Below are positions 11,560-22,909 of a stretch of 64,000 nt of DNA, piece after piece (positions within the stretch are counted from its first letter, which is position 1; each line of letters begins with the position of its first letter). The translations under genes were made by a program, and so were the position numbers. The notes under the pieces are model-generated. The model saw nothing but the letters and a program-made list of their open reading frames with translations, had not been told where the DNA came from and searched no databases. Source of the DNA: Rana temporaria (taxonomy: Eukaryota; Chordata; Amphibia; Anura; Ranidae); the NCBI RefSeq assembly GCF_905171775.1, contig NC_053490.1:87818286-87882285 (forward strand). The letters are read 5' to 3'.

Positions 11560-12000
11560 GGGGTCAAGTCCTGGGGAAAAAAGTGTGGGAACTCCCACCC
11601 AAGATCCACTCCCCCACTCCCCCCATCGCGGGATTTAGAAAGAAGCAAGTTCTTTCTAAATCCCGCGATAACTCACGGCAGACCTCCGCAATGTCTCCTG
11701 GGAACAATGACAAGGCTCCCAGGAGACATTGCGGCATCAAGGAAGTGACGGAATACCTGCACACTACCTGATGAATCCATATACAGGAAGCGGCCAGTAA
11801 CATAAAGGATTACTAAGGTTCGCCTGCTCCTGACAGTGACTCGAGCTGGGCATCGCCGCTTAGTGAAGGATTGGCTTGGGCCGCTCGGCTTCTCTCGGCT
11901 GCTCTAGTCCTGCAAAGGGAACTGAGTTCCTGCTGTGAAAAAAGTGCAGGAACTCCGTTCCCACGCGTTCCCGCAGCACTTGAGCCCTGGTTTACATACA
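11560..12000. repeat. Interspersed repeat with internal palindrome, class unknown
   Basis: Two local palindromes: tcgcgggatttagaaagaa / ttctttctaaatcccgcga, and gcaatgtctcctggga / tcccaggagacattgc. Phrases such as gtgcaggaactccgttccc recall the ends of the 282-bp hAT family, so it may be a related larger element. Confidence 0.5.
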
Positions 12001-12120
12001 ACTTCCACTGTCTATACTTTTGAATCTACAGTTCATTTTGACACATAGTTCTCATTGGACTGTCATTAGAACTTGTGTACAGGGTAATTTGTTTTTGTCA
12101 GAACTGCTTTTTTCCCGCGA

Positions 12121-12359
12121 GGCCTGGTTCACATCTATGCAGGTTGCAGTTTGCATATTCCAGGTGCATTTTGTGTTTTTCAATACATGTTTTTGATTCA
12201 TTGAAGTCTATGGAATCAAAAACCAGAAAAAGGTCCCTGACCTTTTCCATAAAATGTACAGATATGAACATGACCCATAGGAAACCATGTTAAATGAACT
12301 GTTGTCTGCTTCTGTAAAACTAAAAACGCACTAAAAAATGCATTGGCGTGTACCAGGCC
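12121..12359. mobile_element. TNA-class hairpin MITE, decayed
   Basis: GGCCTGGTTCACATC on the left and TACCAGGCC on the right are inverted. The left flank is CGA and the right flank TAA, so the duplication is not preserved. Confidence 0.65.
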
Positions 12360-13119
12360 TAAGAGTCAATGGAAATTGGAATAAAAAAGTGGCTTGAAGC
12401 AGCTTAATGCAGCTTTAGGAAGAAGTTTGAAGTGGAAGAAGGAATAGAAGCATTTCAGCCTATAATCTATTGTAAACTGCATTTGCCCATCTTCTTACCA
12501 AAAAAGGTAGGACTTTTAGCGTGCAAAAATCTAAAATTAACTATCAATAAACACTGTATAAGTCTTTTAGCATCTACCAAGCAATCATATTTCCCTCATC
12601 ACTCAATTTTGGACTTCTACATAATCTAAATAATGGTTAAATTGTCTCCTGGTCTCATTAGAAAATACTAAAGGGAGGTATGTAGTCCTTGACGCATTTC
12701 TTAGACCAAAGCAAGGACTGAAGATAACAATAATATAGCATCATACTGTAACTTGTCAGCCAAGAATTTTCAAAAAGAGGAATTTGCCAACTGGGGATCC
12801 TTATCCTGGATCTCTCTAAATTGTGGTCATTATTTGTTCCATTCTTGACAAAATCCTTCCTCCTCAAAACATAATTCTTTGTAGCAATCAATAGTACTTT
12901 GTTACCTGGCTTTTGGATAAGGACATTCATGCATCTGTGGTGGACACATTTAATTTTAGCCTAAGGAAAACAAAAAATAGAAGAAGACAAAGCAGGGAGT
13001 GGTCTAGCAGCGCAGAGGATCAGTAAAGCAAATGCATTTTCTATGACCCCTAGACCTAAATGACCAGGTAAACTTTTGCTGTGGGGCTGAAGAATTTTCA
13101 AGTGTTCTGGAGTTGGCCT
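12360..13119. other. No recognised feature
   Basis: A/T-rich, likely unique. The 90-codon minus frame at 12658-12930 has no similarity I recognise. Confidence 0.45.
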
Positions 13120-13123
13120 TTAA

Positions 13124-14033
13124 AGGGGTTGTAAAGGAAAAAATGTTTTTTCATAATAAGCATCCTTTACCCGCAGACATTCCTCTTTTCACTTTCTCAT
13201 CGTTTTTGCTCAGAAGTTGCTCTATTTCTTCTCTGTTCTGTTCACTTCCTGCTTGTCTGATTGTTACTCACCACCGTGAAGGGAGGCTTTACTGCGGTGG
13301 TCAGTGACGTGCTTGCCCCCTCTTGGGAACTACATCTGTGCGGCAGGACGCTCTCTACGTGTAAGGCCACGTACACACCACAGGACATGTCCGATGAAAA
13401 CAGTCCGCGGACCGTTTTCATCGGACATGTCCGCTTGGAGATTTCAGTCTGATGGCTGTACACACCATCAAACCGAAATCCCCGCGGACAGAGAACGCGG
13501 TGACGTAGACGACACCGACGTTCTCTATCGCGCGAGTTCAATGCTTCCACGCATGCGTCGAATCAATTCGACGCATGCGTGGGATTTCGGTCTGCTGGTT
13601 AGACGTACTAACCAGCGGACATGTCTGACGGACAGCTCTCCAGCGGACAAGTTTCTTAGCATGCTAAGAAACTTTTGTCCGCTGGAAATCTGTCCGCTAG
13701 CCTGTACACACGATCGGATCTGTCCTCTGAAACTGGTCCGTGGACCAGTTTCAGCGGACATGTCCGGTCGTGTGTACGAGGCCTTACAGACTTCAAGGAG
13801 GTGTGAATTACTGGGCGTGCCGCAATGCATACTGAGAAATGTAGTTCTTACATGAACGAGCGCCGCAAACCAGGAAGTGAATGAGAGAACAGAAACTAGA
13901 ATGCCGGAGGTGATATAGATGAAGGAATTTAATAGGTATTTACTCGTTTTTTAACAGAATCATTACACTATTCTGTCTGTCTACCTTGCAGACATTAATT
14001 TTAGGCAACATTTTTTTTCCCTTTACACCTCCT
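13124..14033. mobile_element. TTAA-class (T2-like) hairpin carrying a TNA hairpin
   Basis: TTAA at 13120-13123 and 14034-14037. The ends are AGGGGTTGTAAAGG and the complement of CCTTTACACCTCCT. The arms share gcttcctttacc-type and cttcctg motifs. The nested element is 13365-13783. Confidence 0.85.
13365..13783. mobile_element. TNA-class hairpin MITE (GGCC-CGTACACAC ends)
   Basis: TAA at 13362-13364, TTA at 13784-13786. The ends are GGCCACGTACACAC and the complement of GTGTGTACGAGGCC. The arms contain ccgatgaaaac / gtttcatcgga and the central gacgcatgcgtcg-like palindrome shared with 31961-32391. Confidence 0.85.
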
Positions 14034-14037
14034 TTAA

Positions 14038-14869
14038 ATAAGCCTTGTATAAGCCTTTCAGTCAACTGTTACCAATGGAGGTGCAATGATGGGAATATAC
14101 AAAGACTGAAGCACACAGAAAATGGAACAGCTTTGCATAGTAACATTGAAAATGAAAGCTAGAAGGTGATTGGTTGCCGTGTACAACAGCCACGATTCTA
14201 ACTGCTCCAGTTTTAGTAGATTACCTTACCAGCACAATGTTGTAAATATTAGAATCCCACTCTCTTAACTTGACAGCATAAATTGTCTGTTCAGAAAGCA
14301 TTAACAAATCAATATGGTATTCCCTGTACGTAGTCTGGTGTTCACTTCAGTTTATACACCAAATTATTGGTGAGCAGACAAATATTTAGGCCAGAATTAA
14401 CTAAGAATAGCAGCGAAACCACTAGAGTCTGATAAAATCCAACCTAATTAACAGGATAGTGATTTGCATAATCACCCTGTTTGTAAACAGGTTATGGATT
14501 ATAGCGGATTCATGATCTCTATGGAAATAGACATTTAAACATGTACATGACTACTGAAGCCTGTAGTTATTGTTTTAGTTTGTATTCTTCTTTAAAAAGT
14601 TGCCATTTTTTTTTTAATTATTTCTGATAGAAATAGGATAAACCAAGTTATTTTTTTTAATATTTATAATATATGAATGCACAGGCACAGCATATGTTTG
14701 CTGGTCATTCTAAAGTGATTACAAGGTCAAAAGTTTTTTTTTCTTTACCTTAATGCATTCTCTGCATTAAAGTAAAAAAAAAAAAAAAACCCTTTTAGTC
14801 CACAGAGTATCACAGAAATTGTCCCTTCATTATCATGACCCTTCCTTTTTTCTTCGGAATCTCTCTGAC
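14038..14869. other. No recognised feature
   Basis: A/T-rich sequence ending in A- and T-runs near 14610-14790. No frame or terminal repeat identified. Confidence 0.4.
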
Positions 14870-15093
14870 ACCCCATCAAATCTTATAAGAAATCCATCTT
14901 ATGCCATCTTCCTAATGCGGCAAAGTCATTAATTTCACTGGGATGGAACGACCCTCAACCTCCTATCTCGCTATGGCTCAACAGGGTAGAGGAAATAAAT
15001 CAGATGAAGGATCTAGTACTTTCTGCTCAAAACAAATCTGAACAATATTGCAGAACCCATCCCTATTGGAATATGTTTATTAATTCAGATGAA
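14870..15093 (+). pseudogene. L1 ORF2 C-terminal fragment
   Basis: The plus-strand frame over 14920-15093 reads AKSLISLGWNDPQPPISLWL then NRVEEINQMKDLVLSAQNKS. This is the conserved stretch near the end of L1 ORF2 (lysine-tryptophan block, WL-EV, then KS). The window of homology is short; no poly(A) tail or target duplication was found, so boundaries are uncertain. Confidence 0.7.
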
Positions 15094-15870
15094 CCCCAAC
15101 CTGGCAGATACCTTTGGTGGGTTCAATGCACAGGCTCCTACAGCTGCAGGTCTGTAGCGTACTGACGTATAGAGCTGCGTTTATGGGGCTGGTGGAAGTT
15201 ATCCACAATTGTGGTGACGTCACTACACTTGTGCTCCATTGAGACCTACAAGTCCATGTGCCATGGTGAGGGAAGACATAGTCTTTTCATAAAATAGATC
15301 CGTGAATGAATGGCACAGCTTTATGGACAGCCACATACAGCTGTATCAAAGTAAATAAAAAGGGCATGAGTGTCAGGTAACAGGTTGGAGACTGAGTTGA
15401 CGAGTTCGGCCTCACTTATATCTCTTGTCCTGGCTCCGCTGAAGGTGAGACAGAGGGACACAAGTGCCTGAAGAGGAAGGTTCCGGAGTAAACTGCGATG
15501 TGCAGAGCAGGAAGAGGAAACCGCCAGGCAGGTAACCGAGAGTTAACAGTAGCCAGGAACATAGGCAGTTGCAGGGTCTCAGGGATAGCCAGGTTCGTCA
15601 GCAGGCGGGCAGTGGGGTACCAAAACGTAGACAGAGTCAGGAACGGAGCCGGGTCAGAGATGGGCAGCAGTACAGGAACAGAACACAGAGCCAAGGTCAA
15701 GAGCAGGCTGGGTCTATAAACTGGCAGGGCACACAGGATCAGAGCAAGATTCAGGAATTCAGCTGAAGATCAGACAGGACGCCGTTTAAATAGGCCGTCT
15801 GGCGCCAAGAGGCATTAAGCCCGTGTGCGCGTATGCGCGCGCCTGTTCGCCATTCCATGGCAAACTCGCT
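15094..15870. other. GC-richer repetitive-looking stretch, unassigned
   Basis: About 15400-15800 (cagggtctcagggatagcca, acagagccaaggtcaagagc) reads like repeated glutamine/arginine-rich frames and resembles frog interspersed repeats, but I cannot name the class. Confidence 0.35.
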
Positions 15871-16141
15871 GGCCCCGTACACACGACCGAGTTTCTCGGC
15901 AGAATTCAGCCAGAAACTCGGTTCAGAGCTGAATTCTGCCGAGAAACCCGGCCGTGTGTACACTTTCGGCCGAGGAAGCCGACGAGGACCTCGGCGAGGA
16001 AATAGAGAACATGTTCTCTATTTCCTCGTTGTTCTATGGGAGAACTTGGCCCGCCGAGCTCCTCGGCGGCTCCAGGACTGAACACGCCGAGGAACTCGAT
16101 GTGTTTGGCACGTCGAGTTCCTCGGCCGTGTGTACGGGGCC
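15871..16141. mobile_element. TNA-type hairpin MITE (GGCCCCGTACACACGACCGAG)
   Basis: The left end GGCCCCGTACACACGACC and right end GTGTGTACGGGGCC are inverted. The arms repeat gagtttctcggc and cgaggaactcgac-like blocks. Flanks GCT and TAT do not match. Relatives: 48967-49207, 52151-52746, 58890-59158. Confidence 0.8.
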
Positions 16142-16676
16142 TATGTGCCAGACACCTTACAGGGATTTCCTGACATTAGTCTGCAGGGAGAAGAACCCAT
16201 ATATTGATTAGGAGGTGGGTGGGTTAGAGGCGGGAGCTGTAGACTGTAACCATGTTTCATGTGACACCCTATATATGAATGTAACATGAAAAATTATCAG
16301 AAAGGTGGACAATTAAAAAGCAGTCCTTTATTTCCAACTTATAACCTTGCCTAGGCTGAGGTCTAATGATCAGTCTGCTGCAGACAGGAGGAAGCATTTT
16401 CTCCTCTCCCCATTGATCCAACTGGACATTTTTTACTTTGTATCAAGTCAGCATTGGCTGATCTGGGTTGGACTGAACACAGCTGCTTAGGCAGTACTGT
16501 ATTTGCATTAATGCGTCATTTCTGAGTGAGCCATTCAGTCCAGAATATACAGTAGATACTGACCCTGGATGATACCTGAACAAAGATATCTCTGTAGACA
16601 TTGTCAATAGGAGATTTGTGAGTGGTAATAACAACCTGCAGTTGTTATACTTACACATTTTTTAGCATGCACTGTA
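16142..16676. other. No recognised feature
   Basis: Likely unique. A short minus frame (16443-16658) has no recognisable homology. Confidence 0.4.
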
Positions 16677-16684
16677 TGTACAAC

Positions 16685-16966
16685 CAGAGCTTTTTTTCTC
16701 AGAAAATAGGTGCAGGAACTTAACCACGACCCCGTTTAGATTTCAAAAACAGTAGAAGGGTCTTAAAGGGGCATTAAATACCAGGATTGCATTACATACA
16801 GAGTGCAGAGTTCAGGGGGTTACACACAGAGTGCAGAGCTGTTGCTTGTAAACACAGAAACCAGACTTCTGTGTTTACAAGTGATTGTGGTGAGCAGGCA
16901 CCAAAGGGTGTGAGCCAAAGGTGGTGGAACTGAGTTCCTCCAAGTTCCCCCTGAAAAAAAGCCCTG
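16685..16966. mobile_element. 282-bp non-autonomous hAT, copy 1
   Basis: TGTACAAC at 16677-16684 and 16967-16974 is a perfect 8-bp duplication. The ends are CAGAGCTTTTTTTC and the complement of GAAAAAAAGCCCTG. There is no coding capacity. Confidence 0.93.
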
Positions 16967-16974
16967 TGTACAAC

Positions 16975-17324
16975 ATAAATATATACAACTGATGTTAGAT
17001 CTATTTTAATTATTTCGTTTAAAGCTAAAGTTTAGCTAAAAATAATTATTATCCCTACAGCTTTATTGACCTAACTTACCTGTAATTTAAGATGTCCCAT
17101 GTTGTGCAGGCATCTGGATCTTTACAACAGGGATGCTCAGTCCTCCTGCTGCTGAGCTTCTGGCATGCAAAGGTCTGATAGCTTCGGGTCTCCAGTCTAA
17201 TATCAGTAGAAAAAATTCCAACCCCTCTTCTCATACCATCATTTAAAAAAAAATTATTTCATTGTTTTCACTACCTGTAACGCGATCCTGTGAATGGAGG
17301 AGAGAATCATGTGACTCATTATAT
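16975..17324. other. No recognised feature
   Basis: A/T-rich. taaagctaaagtttagctaa near 17020 and gagctaaaaataatttttag near 21455 may be arms of an older TTAA-class repeat. Confidence 0.35.
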
Positions 17325-17742
17325 GCTGCGTACACACGATAGGATCGCCAGAGGACAATGGTCTGAAGGACCGTTTTCATCAGTCCAAACCGATCGTGTG
17401 TAGGCCCCATAGGTTATTTAACCTTCGGTCAAAAAAAGAGAACTTGCTTTAAATATTAACCGATGGATGCATAACCGACAGGTCAAAACCGATCGTTAGT
17501 ATGCAAAAGCATCGGTTAAAAACCCGCGCATGCTCAGAATCAAGTCGACGCATGCTTGGAAGCATTGAACTTCTTTTTTTTCAGCACGTCATTGTGTTTT
17601 ACGTCACTGCGTTCTAACACGATCGGTTTTTGAACTGATGGTGTGTAGGCACGACGGACCATCAGTCAGCTTCATCAGTTAACCGATGACAACGGTCCTT
17701 CAGACCGTTCTCATCGGATGGACTGATCGTGTGTACGAGGCT
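17325..17742. mobile_element. TNA-class hairpin MITE next to the large hAT
   Basis: Left GCTGCGTACACACGATAGG and right ATCGTGTGTACGAGGC are inverted. The centre has gcatgctcagaatcaagtcg and cgacgcatgct. The right edge overlaps the 8-bp duplication of the hAT element that starts at 17749. Confidence 0.8.
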
Positions 17743-17917
17743 TTAGACCAGGGGTGGGCAATTATTTTTTCGATGGGGCCACATGAGAAACTAAAAATAT
17801 TTTGGAGGGCCGGGCCAAAAGGCTAAACTCAATACTGCATAAAATCAATTGTATTTCTTTATAAAAAGCAGTAAATATCATTGTTGGAAAACTGGTACGA
17901 GTACTTGTTATAGACAT

Positions 17918-19138
17918 GGCACAGGAGGGGGACAGAGGCTGGGGACATGGCACAGGAGGGGGACAGAGGCTGGGGACATGGCACAGGAGGGGGACAGAGG
18001 CTGGGGACATGGCACAGGAGGGGGACAGAGGCTGGGGACATGACACAGGAGGGGGACAGAGGCTGGGGACATGACACAGGAGGGGGACAGAGGCTGGGGA
18101 CATGGCACAGGAGGGGGACAGAGGCTGGGGACATGGCACAGGAGGGGGACAGAGGCTGGGGACATGGCACAGGAGGGGGACAGAGGCTGGGGACATGGCA
18201 CAGGAGGGGGACAGAGGCTGGGGACATGGCACAGGAGGGGGACAGAGGCTGGGGACATGGCACAGGAGGGGGACAGAGGCTGGGGACATGACACAGGAGG
18301 GGGACAGAGGCTGGGGACATGACACAGGAGGGGGACAGAGGCTGGGGACATGGCACAGGAGGGGGACAGAGGCTGGGGACATGGCACAGGAGGGGGACAG
18401 AGGCTGGAGACATGGCACAGGAGGGGGACAGAGGCTGGGGACATGGCACAGGAGGGGGACAGAGGCTGGGGACATGGCACAGGAGGGGGACAGAGGCTGG
18501 GGACATGACACAGGAGGGGGACAGAGGCTGGGGACATGGCACAGGAGGGGGACAGAGGCTGGGGACATGGCACAGGAGGGGGACAGAGGCTGGGGACGTG
18601 GCACAGGAGGGGGACAGAGGCTGGGGACATGGCACAGGAGGGGGACAGAGGCTGGGGACATGACACAAGAGGGGGACAGAGGCTGGGGACATGACACAGG
18701 AGGGGGACAGAGGCTGGGGACATGGCACAGGAGGGGGACAGAGGCTGGGGACATGACACAGGAGGGGGACAGAGGCTGGGGACATGACACAGGAGGGGGA
18801 CAGAGGCTGGGGACATGACACAGGAGGGGGACAGAGGCTGGGGACATGACACAAGAGGGGGACAGAGGCTGGGGACATGACACAAGAGGGTGACAGAGGC
18901 TGGGGACATACGCTGGGGACATGGCACAGGAGGGGGACAGACGCTGGGGACATGACACAGGAGGGGGACAGACGCTGGGGACATGACACAGGAGGGGGAC
19001 AGACGCTGGGGACATGACACAGGAGGGGGACAGACGCTGGGGACATGACACAGGAGGGGGACAGAGGCTGGGGACATGACACAGGAGGGGGACAGACGCT
19101 GGGGACATGACACAGGAGGTGGACAGAGGCTGGGGACA
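17918..19138 (+). repeat. 31-bp minisatellite, about 39 copies
   Basis: The unit starts ggcacaggagggggacagag and ends gctggggacat. Copies differ mainly at the second base (ggcaca or gacaca) and by agacgct instead of agaggct toward the right. One truncated junction occurs near 18910. Because 31 is not a multiple of three, every frame cycles through the same 31 codons, producing long open frames on both strands without coding meaning. Confidence 0.95.
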
Positions 19139-19189
19139 GGCAGCCACTGTTTAATCAATAGCCACAATTGATTAAACAGTGGCTGCATG

Positions 19190-19880
19190 TGATGGCACAG
19201 TGGCTGCGTGTGATGGCACAGTAGTTGCGTTTGATGGGCACAGTGGCGACAATTGATGGCACAGTGGCTGCGTGTGATGGGCACAGTGGCAACAATTGAT
19301 GGCACAGTGACTGCGTGTGTTGGCACAGTGGCTGCGTGTGTTGGCACAGTGGCTGCGTGTGTTGGCACAGTGGCTGCGTGTGATGGGCACAGTGGCTGCG
19401 TGTGATGGGCACAGTGGCTGCGTGTGATGGGCACAGTGGCTGCGTGTGATTGGCACAGTGGCTGCGTGTGATTGGCACAGTGGCTGCGTGTGATTGGCAC
19501 AGTGGCTGCATGTGATTGGCACAGTGGCTGCATGTGATTGGCACAGTGGCTGTGTTTGGGAACAGTGGCAACAATTGATTGCACAGTGGCTGTGTTTGAT
19601 GGGAACAGTGGCTGTGTTTGATGGGAACAGTGGCTGCGTGTGATTGGCACAGTGGCTGCGTGTGATTGGCACAGTGGCTGCGTGTGATTGGCACAGTGGC
19701 TGCGTGTGATTGGCACAGTGGCTGTGTTTGGGAACAGTGGCTGCGTGTGATTGGCACAGTGGCGACAATTTATGGTGGCACAGTGGCTGCGTGTGTTGGC
19801 ACAAGTGGCTGCATGTGTTGGCACAAGTGGCTGCGTGTGTTGGCACAAGTGGCTGCGTGTGTTGGCACAAGTGGCTGCAC
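19190..19880 (+). repeat. 22-24-bp minisatellite
   Basis: Tandem copies of ggcacagtggctgcgtgtg plus a variable 3-5 base spacer (att, atg, ttg), about 30 units. Interspersed variants have gcgacaattgat. It follows the 31-bp array directly inside the hAT-type element. A 16-bp inverted motif (19150-19183) around attgattaaacagtgg joins the two arrays. Confidence 0.9.
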
Positions 19881-19965
19881 CCCCCCCCCCCTCCGTGACA
19901 TACAGACTGCCCCCCCATGACATACAGACTGCCCCCCCCCTGGACATACAGACTGATCCCCCCCG
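19880..19965 (+). repeat. Short C-rich tandem array
   Basis: Three to four copies of a C-run followed by tgacatacagactg or close variants. Confidence 0.75.
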
Positions 19966-20189
19966 TAGGTAGCCTATACAAGCCTGTGTCCCCCGCGGTC
20001 ATCCTGATGCAGTGTTCCTCGGCAATAGCTCTCGGCGCGTGCAGAGTTAATCTGACTCAGCTGTGTTGTAGTGCAGCAGCTCTGCGCTCGATTTCAATGG
20101 ACTGAAATCGGCACATGCTCAGTTGCTACAAGGGATGCCAATTTTCTTGGGATGCCGATCTTACTGCTACCGGCCCTGCCTACTGTTAT

Positions 20190-20414
20190 CACCGCGGCGG
20201 GGAACATTAGACAGCGTTCGTTTGAACAGCTGTTTTCCCCGCTGCGCATAGACACTCCCCCTTGGACGGATCTGTCCAATCGCGAGCAAGGGGGAGTGTC
20301 TATGTGACTCCCCCTTGCTCGCGATTGGACAGATCCGTCCAAGGGGGAGTGTCTATGCGCGGCGGGGAAAACAGCTGTTCAAACGAACGCTGTCTAATGT
20401 TCCCCGCCGCGGTG
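20190..20414. repeat. Long near-perfect inverted repeat inside the hAT-type element
   Basis: The arms, about 20190-20300 and 20304-20414, are complementary over roughly 110 bp with very few differences (for example ccgctgcgc against gcgcggcgg). The motif cccccttggacggatctg and its complement occur in both arms. Confidence 0.88.
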
Positions 20415-20613
20415 ATTAACGTGGCAGCGGCGGCGGGGGTGGGCCGGATTAAAAGGTCCGCCGGGCCGTATACGGCCCGCGGGCCGTAGTTTGCCCAGGT
20501 CTGCTTTAGACTCTCAGCCATTCACAGATCATGTTACAGGCAGTGAAAACAATGGGAGGAGGAGGGAGGGTCCCCATCTGGAACTTTTTTTGTATTTAGA
20601 CAGGAAACTATTA

Positions 20614-20928
20614 GGCCCCTTTAACACATTCGGGCCGTTCAATCAATCATCAATGCATCTCTATGGAAAATCTAATATAAATGGATGATCCTCCATTTAC
20701 ATCAGTTTACATCCGCCATTCGTTTTTTTAAACTGATCAAAGCTCTATTTTTTCTTGTTAAAAAAACGGATCGGACGAAAAACAAATGTAAAACTGACAA
20801 ATGATCAGTTTTTCTTCTGTTTTTGCATTGGTAGTGGGTGTAAAAAAAATGAAAAACTGATCAATACTTCATCTGTTTTGACGTGACTGAACTGATGAAA
20901 TGAACGGTCCGCATGTGTGAAAGGGGCC
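20614..20928. mobile_element. TNA-class hairpin MITE (GGCCCCTTT ends)
   Basis: TTA at 20611-20613 and 20929-20931. The ends are GGCCCCTTTAACAC and the complement of GTGTGAAAGGGGCC. The arms repeat aaactgatca-type blocks. Its right TTA is part of the next element's TTAA. Confidence 0.87.
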
Positions 20929-20932
20929 TTAA

Positions 20933-21346
20933 AGGGTAAGTTCACCTTTACAGGAAAATCTGTAAGGTGAACTTACACAGGACCCCCTCCTCACTGCCCC
21001 GGTCCTGCTGACCTGGACCGTTCTGAGCCACGGTATGGTCACATCAGGAGTCCGGGGCTTAGAAATCCCCACAGCTGAATGTCCAAAACGCACCTCGTCA
21101 GGAGGGACGTTTCAGAGCATTCTAATTGGTCGAACCAGTCGGAAGCCGCATAGACTGCCCTCTGGGAAGAAGAATATGTGGATGCCGATTATTATGCCAC
21201 GAACTTCTGACGCGGATATATTGGGGCCCAGAACAGGTGATTGTCCGTGGTCCAGGTCAGCAGGACCAGGGGGGGGGGTTGTGAGGAGAGGGTCCTGTGT
21301 AAGTTCACCTTCCAGATTTTTCTGTAAAGGTGAATGAACTTACCCT
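20933..21346. mobile_element. TTAA-class (T2-like) hairpin MITE
   Basis: TTAA at 20929-20932 and 21347-21350. The ends are AGGGTAAGTTCACC and the imperfect complement of GGTGAATGAACTTACCCT. The left arm also has a local hairpin (aagttcacctttacaggaaa / tctgtaaggtgaactt). Confidence 0.87.
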
Positions 21347-21350
21347 TTAA

Positions 21351-22197
21351 GCCCCTGTGTTCCTGAGCAGGTGGAGGAGGACAGAGCACCCCTGCGGTGA
21401 AGATTTCTACAGGATCCAGACATTGGACATCCTTTGTAAGTAATTTCAAGCTGTAGAGCTAAAAATAATTTTTAGCTAAACCTCATCTTTAATAAATGAG
21501 CCCTCTGAAACTGATAGAGGAAAGGAAATGGTAAATTATTTATTTTACAGCAATAATACTTTATATTCAGCCCCAAAAAGAAAAATGCCAGGTCTTCAGA
21601 CTGTACAGTAGATATTCTGCTTCTGCGGTCACAGCACCACTGCACAGCTCCTCTTCAGCTTCTGGGTTCTTAAATGTAGTCCATATGTTAACACCTGAGC
21701 TATGCAACAGGATTACAGTGCCAGCAGCCATTTCATTATATCTTTGGATGATTTTTTATATACCATATCTCTTGTGCCTCTGGCCAATATTCACACATCA
21801 GTGAACCTCAAATCCAAATCTGCAGCCAGTAAGTAAATCAAGTGCTGGTCCAATATAAATGCATTCTTAGCTGTCATCACTTTATGTGCTGTCTCCTGTA
21901 TTTTTTATATTGGCTTTTAGTTTATATCCTGCAGCAAAACAGTATAATCAATAAAACAACTGCAATATATTGATTTGGTAAGGGAATTGCATGCTGAATA
22001 GGCTGATTTGTTGCAAACAATATTTATTTTTGAAGGTACTGTTAAAGATTTTTTGTTTTGGAAAAATGAAATGCCCCTATATGACTTGAAACTTTCGGTA
22101 ATAAAATAGATGGGATCACCTCCCCCCAGATACTTTTTAAACAACAAAAACCCTTTTCTTTAATTATTTTGAATTGAAGAGCTAGGCAGACAGAAAC
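21351..22197. other. No recognised feature
   Basis: Likely unique intron. No conserved frame. Confidence 0.4.
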
Positions 22198-22200
22198 TTT

Positions 22201-22898
22201 GGGCCTGATCCACAACCAGCGGGTGTAACTTAAATATTCGGATTTAAGTTACACCGCCGGAAAATTTCTACCTAAGTGCCCGATCCACAAAGCACTTACC
22301 TAGAAATTTTCTGCGGTGTAACTTAAATCCCGCCGGCGCAAGGCGTTCCTAATTTAATGGGGCGAGTCCCATTTAAATTAGGCGCGCTCCCGCACCAGAC
22401 GTACTGCGCATGCTCCCGACGTCATTTTCCCGACGTGCTTTGCGCGGTTTTACGTTGTGCCAGGTTTTGAGAATCGCGACGGGCGTAAAAAAAAAATATG
22501 AGTTGCGGCGGAAAAAAAAAAAAAAAAAAAAAAAAAAGACAGCGACGCGGGATAGAAGGGTCTACTTTTACAAGGTCTAAACAGTTTAGGCCTTGTAAAA
22601 GCATCCCTAATATTGCGACGGCAAACTAATACTTACGGAGAAAAAACGAAGCGTAAAAGCTTTGTGGATCTCCGTAAGTGCTAATTTGCATACCCGAAGC
22701 GGCATTTCGACGAGAAATGCCCCCAGCGGCGGCTGCGGTACTGCATCCTAAGATCCGGCAGTGTAAGTCCCTTACACATGTCGGATCTTCTGCCTATCTA
22801 TGTGAAACTGATTCTGTGGATCAGTTCCATAGATAGAAACAGGGATACGACGGCGTATCAGTAGATACGCCGACGTATCCCTTTTGAGGAGCAGGCCC
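22201..22898. mobile_element. A/T-flank class hairpin MITE
   Basis: TTT at 22198-22200 and 22899-22901. The ends are GGGCCTGATCC and the complement of GGAGCAGGCCC. Contains a 28-base A-run at about 22509. It is close to 42006-42705 in sequence. Confidence 0.82.
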
Positions 22899-22909
22899 TT
22901 TGCGATTAA

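Larger units (their letters stand above)
17749..20503. mobile_element. 2755-bp hAT-type element loaded with minisatellites
   Basis: CTTTAGAC occurs at 17741-17748 and again at 20504-20511, a perfect 8-bp target duplication. The left end is CAGGGGTGGGCAATTATT; the right end, read inward, is CAGACCTGGGCAAACTACG. These CAGNNNTGGGCAA ends are typical of hAT elements. No transposase is visible. The interior is a 31-bp minisatellite, a roughly 22-bp minisatellite, a short third tandem array and a long inverted repeat, followed by GC-rich sequence. Confidence 0.88.

Noticed and set aside
13304..13855. 183-codon frame
   Set aside because: Lies across arms of a hairpin MITE; the opposite strand has a mirror-like frame, as expected for an inverted repeat.
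17918..19138. CRISPR-like array
   Set aside because: Units are directly adjacent with no unique spacers, and the context is vertebrate.
17762..19947. Long open frames (461, 407 and 679 codons, minus strand; up to 238 plus) as proline/cysteine-rich proteins
   Set aside because: They are readings of a 31-bp and a 22-bp tandem array. A 31-bp unit without stops keeps all frames open and gives 31-residue cycles. No start context, splice sites or known domain.
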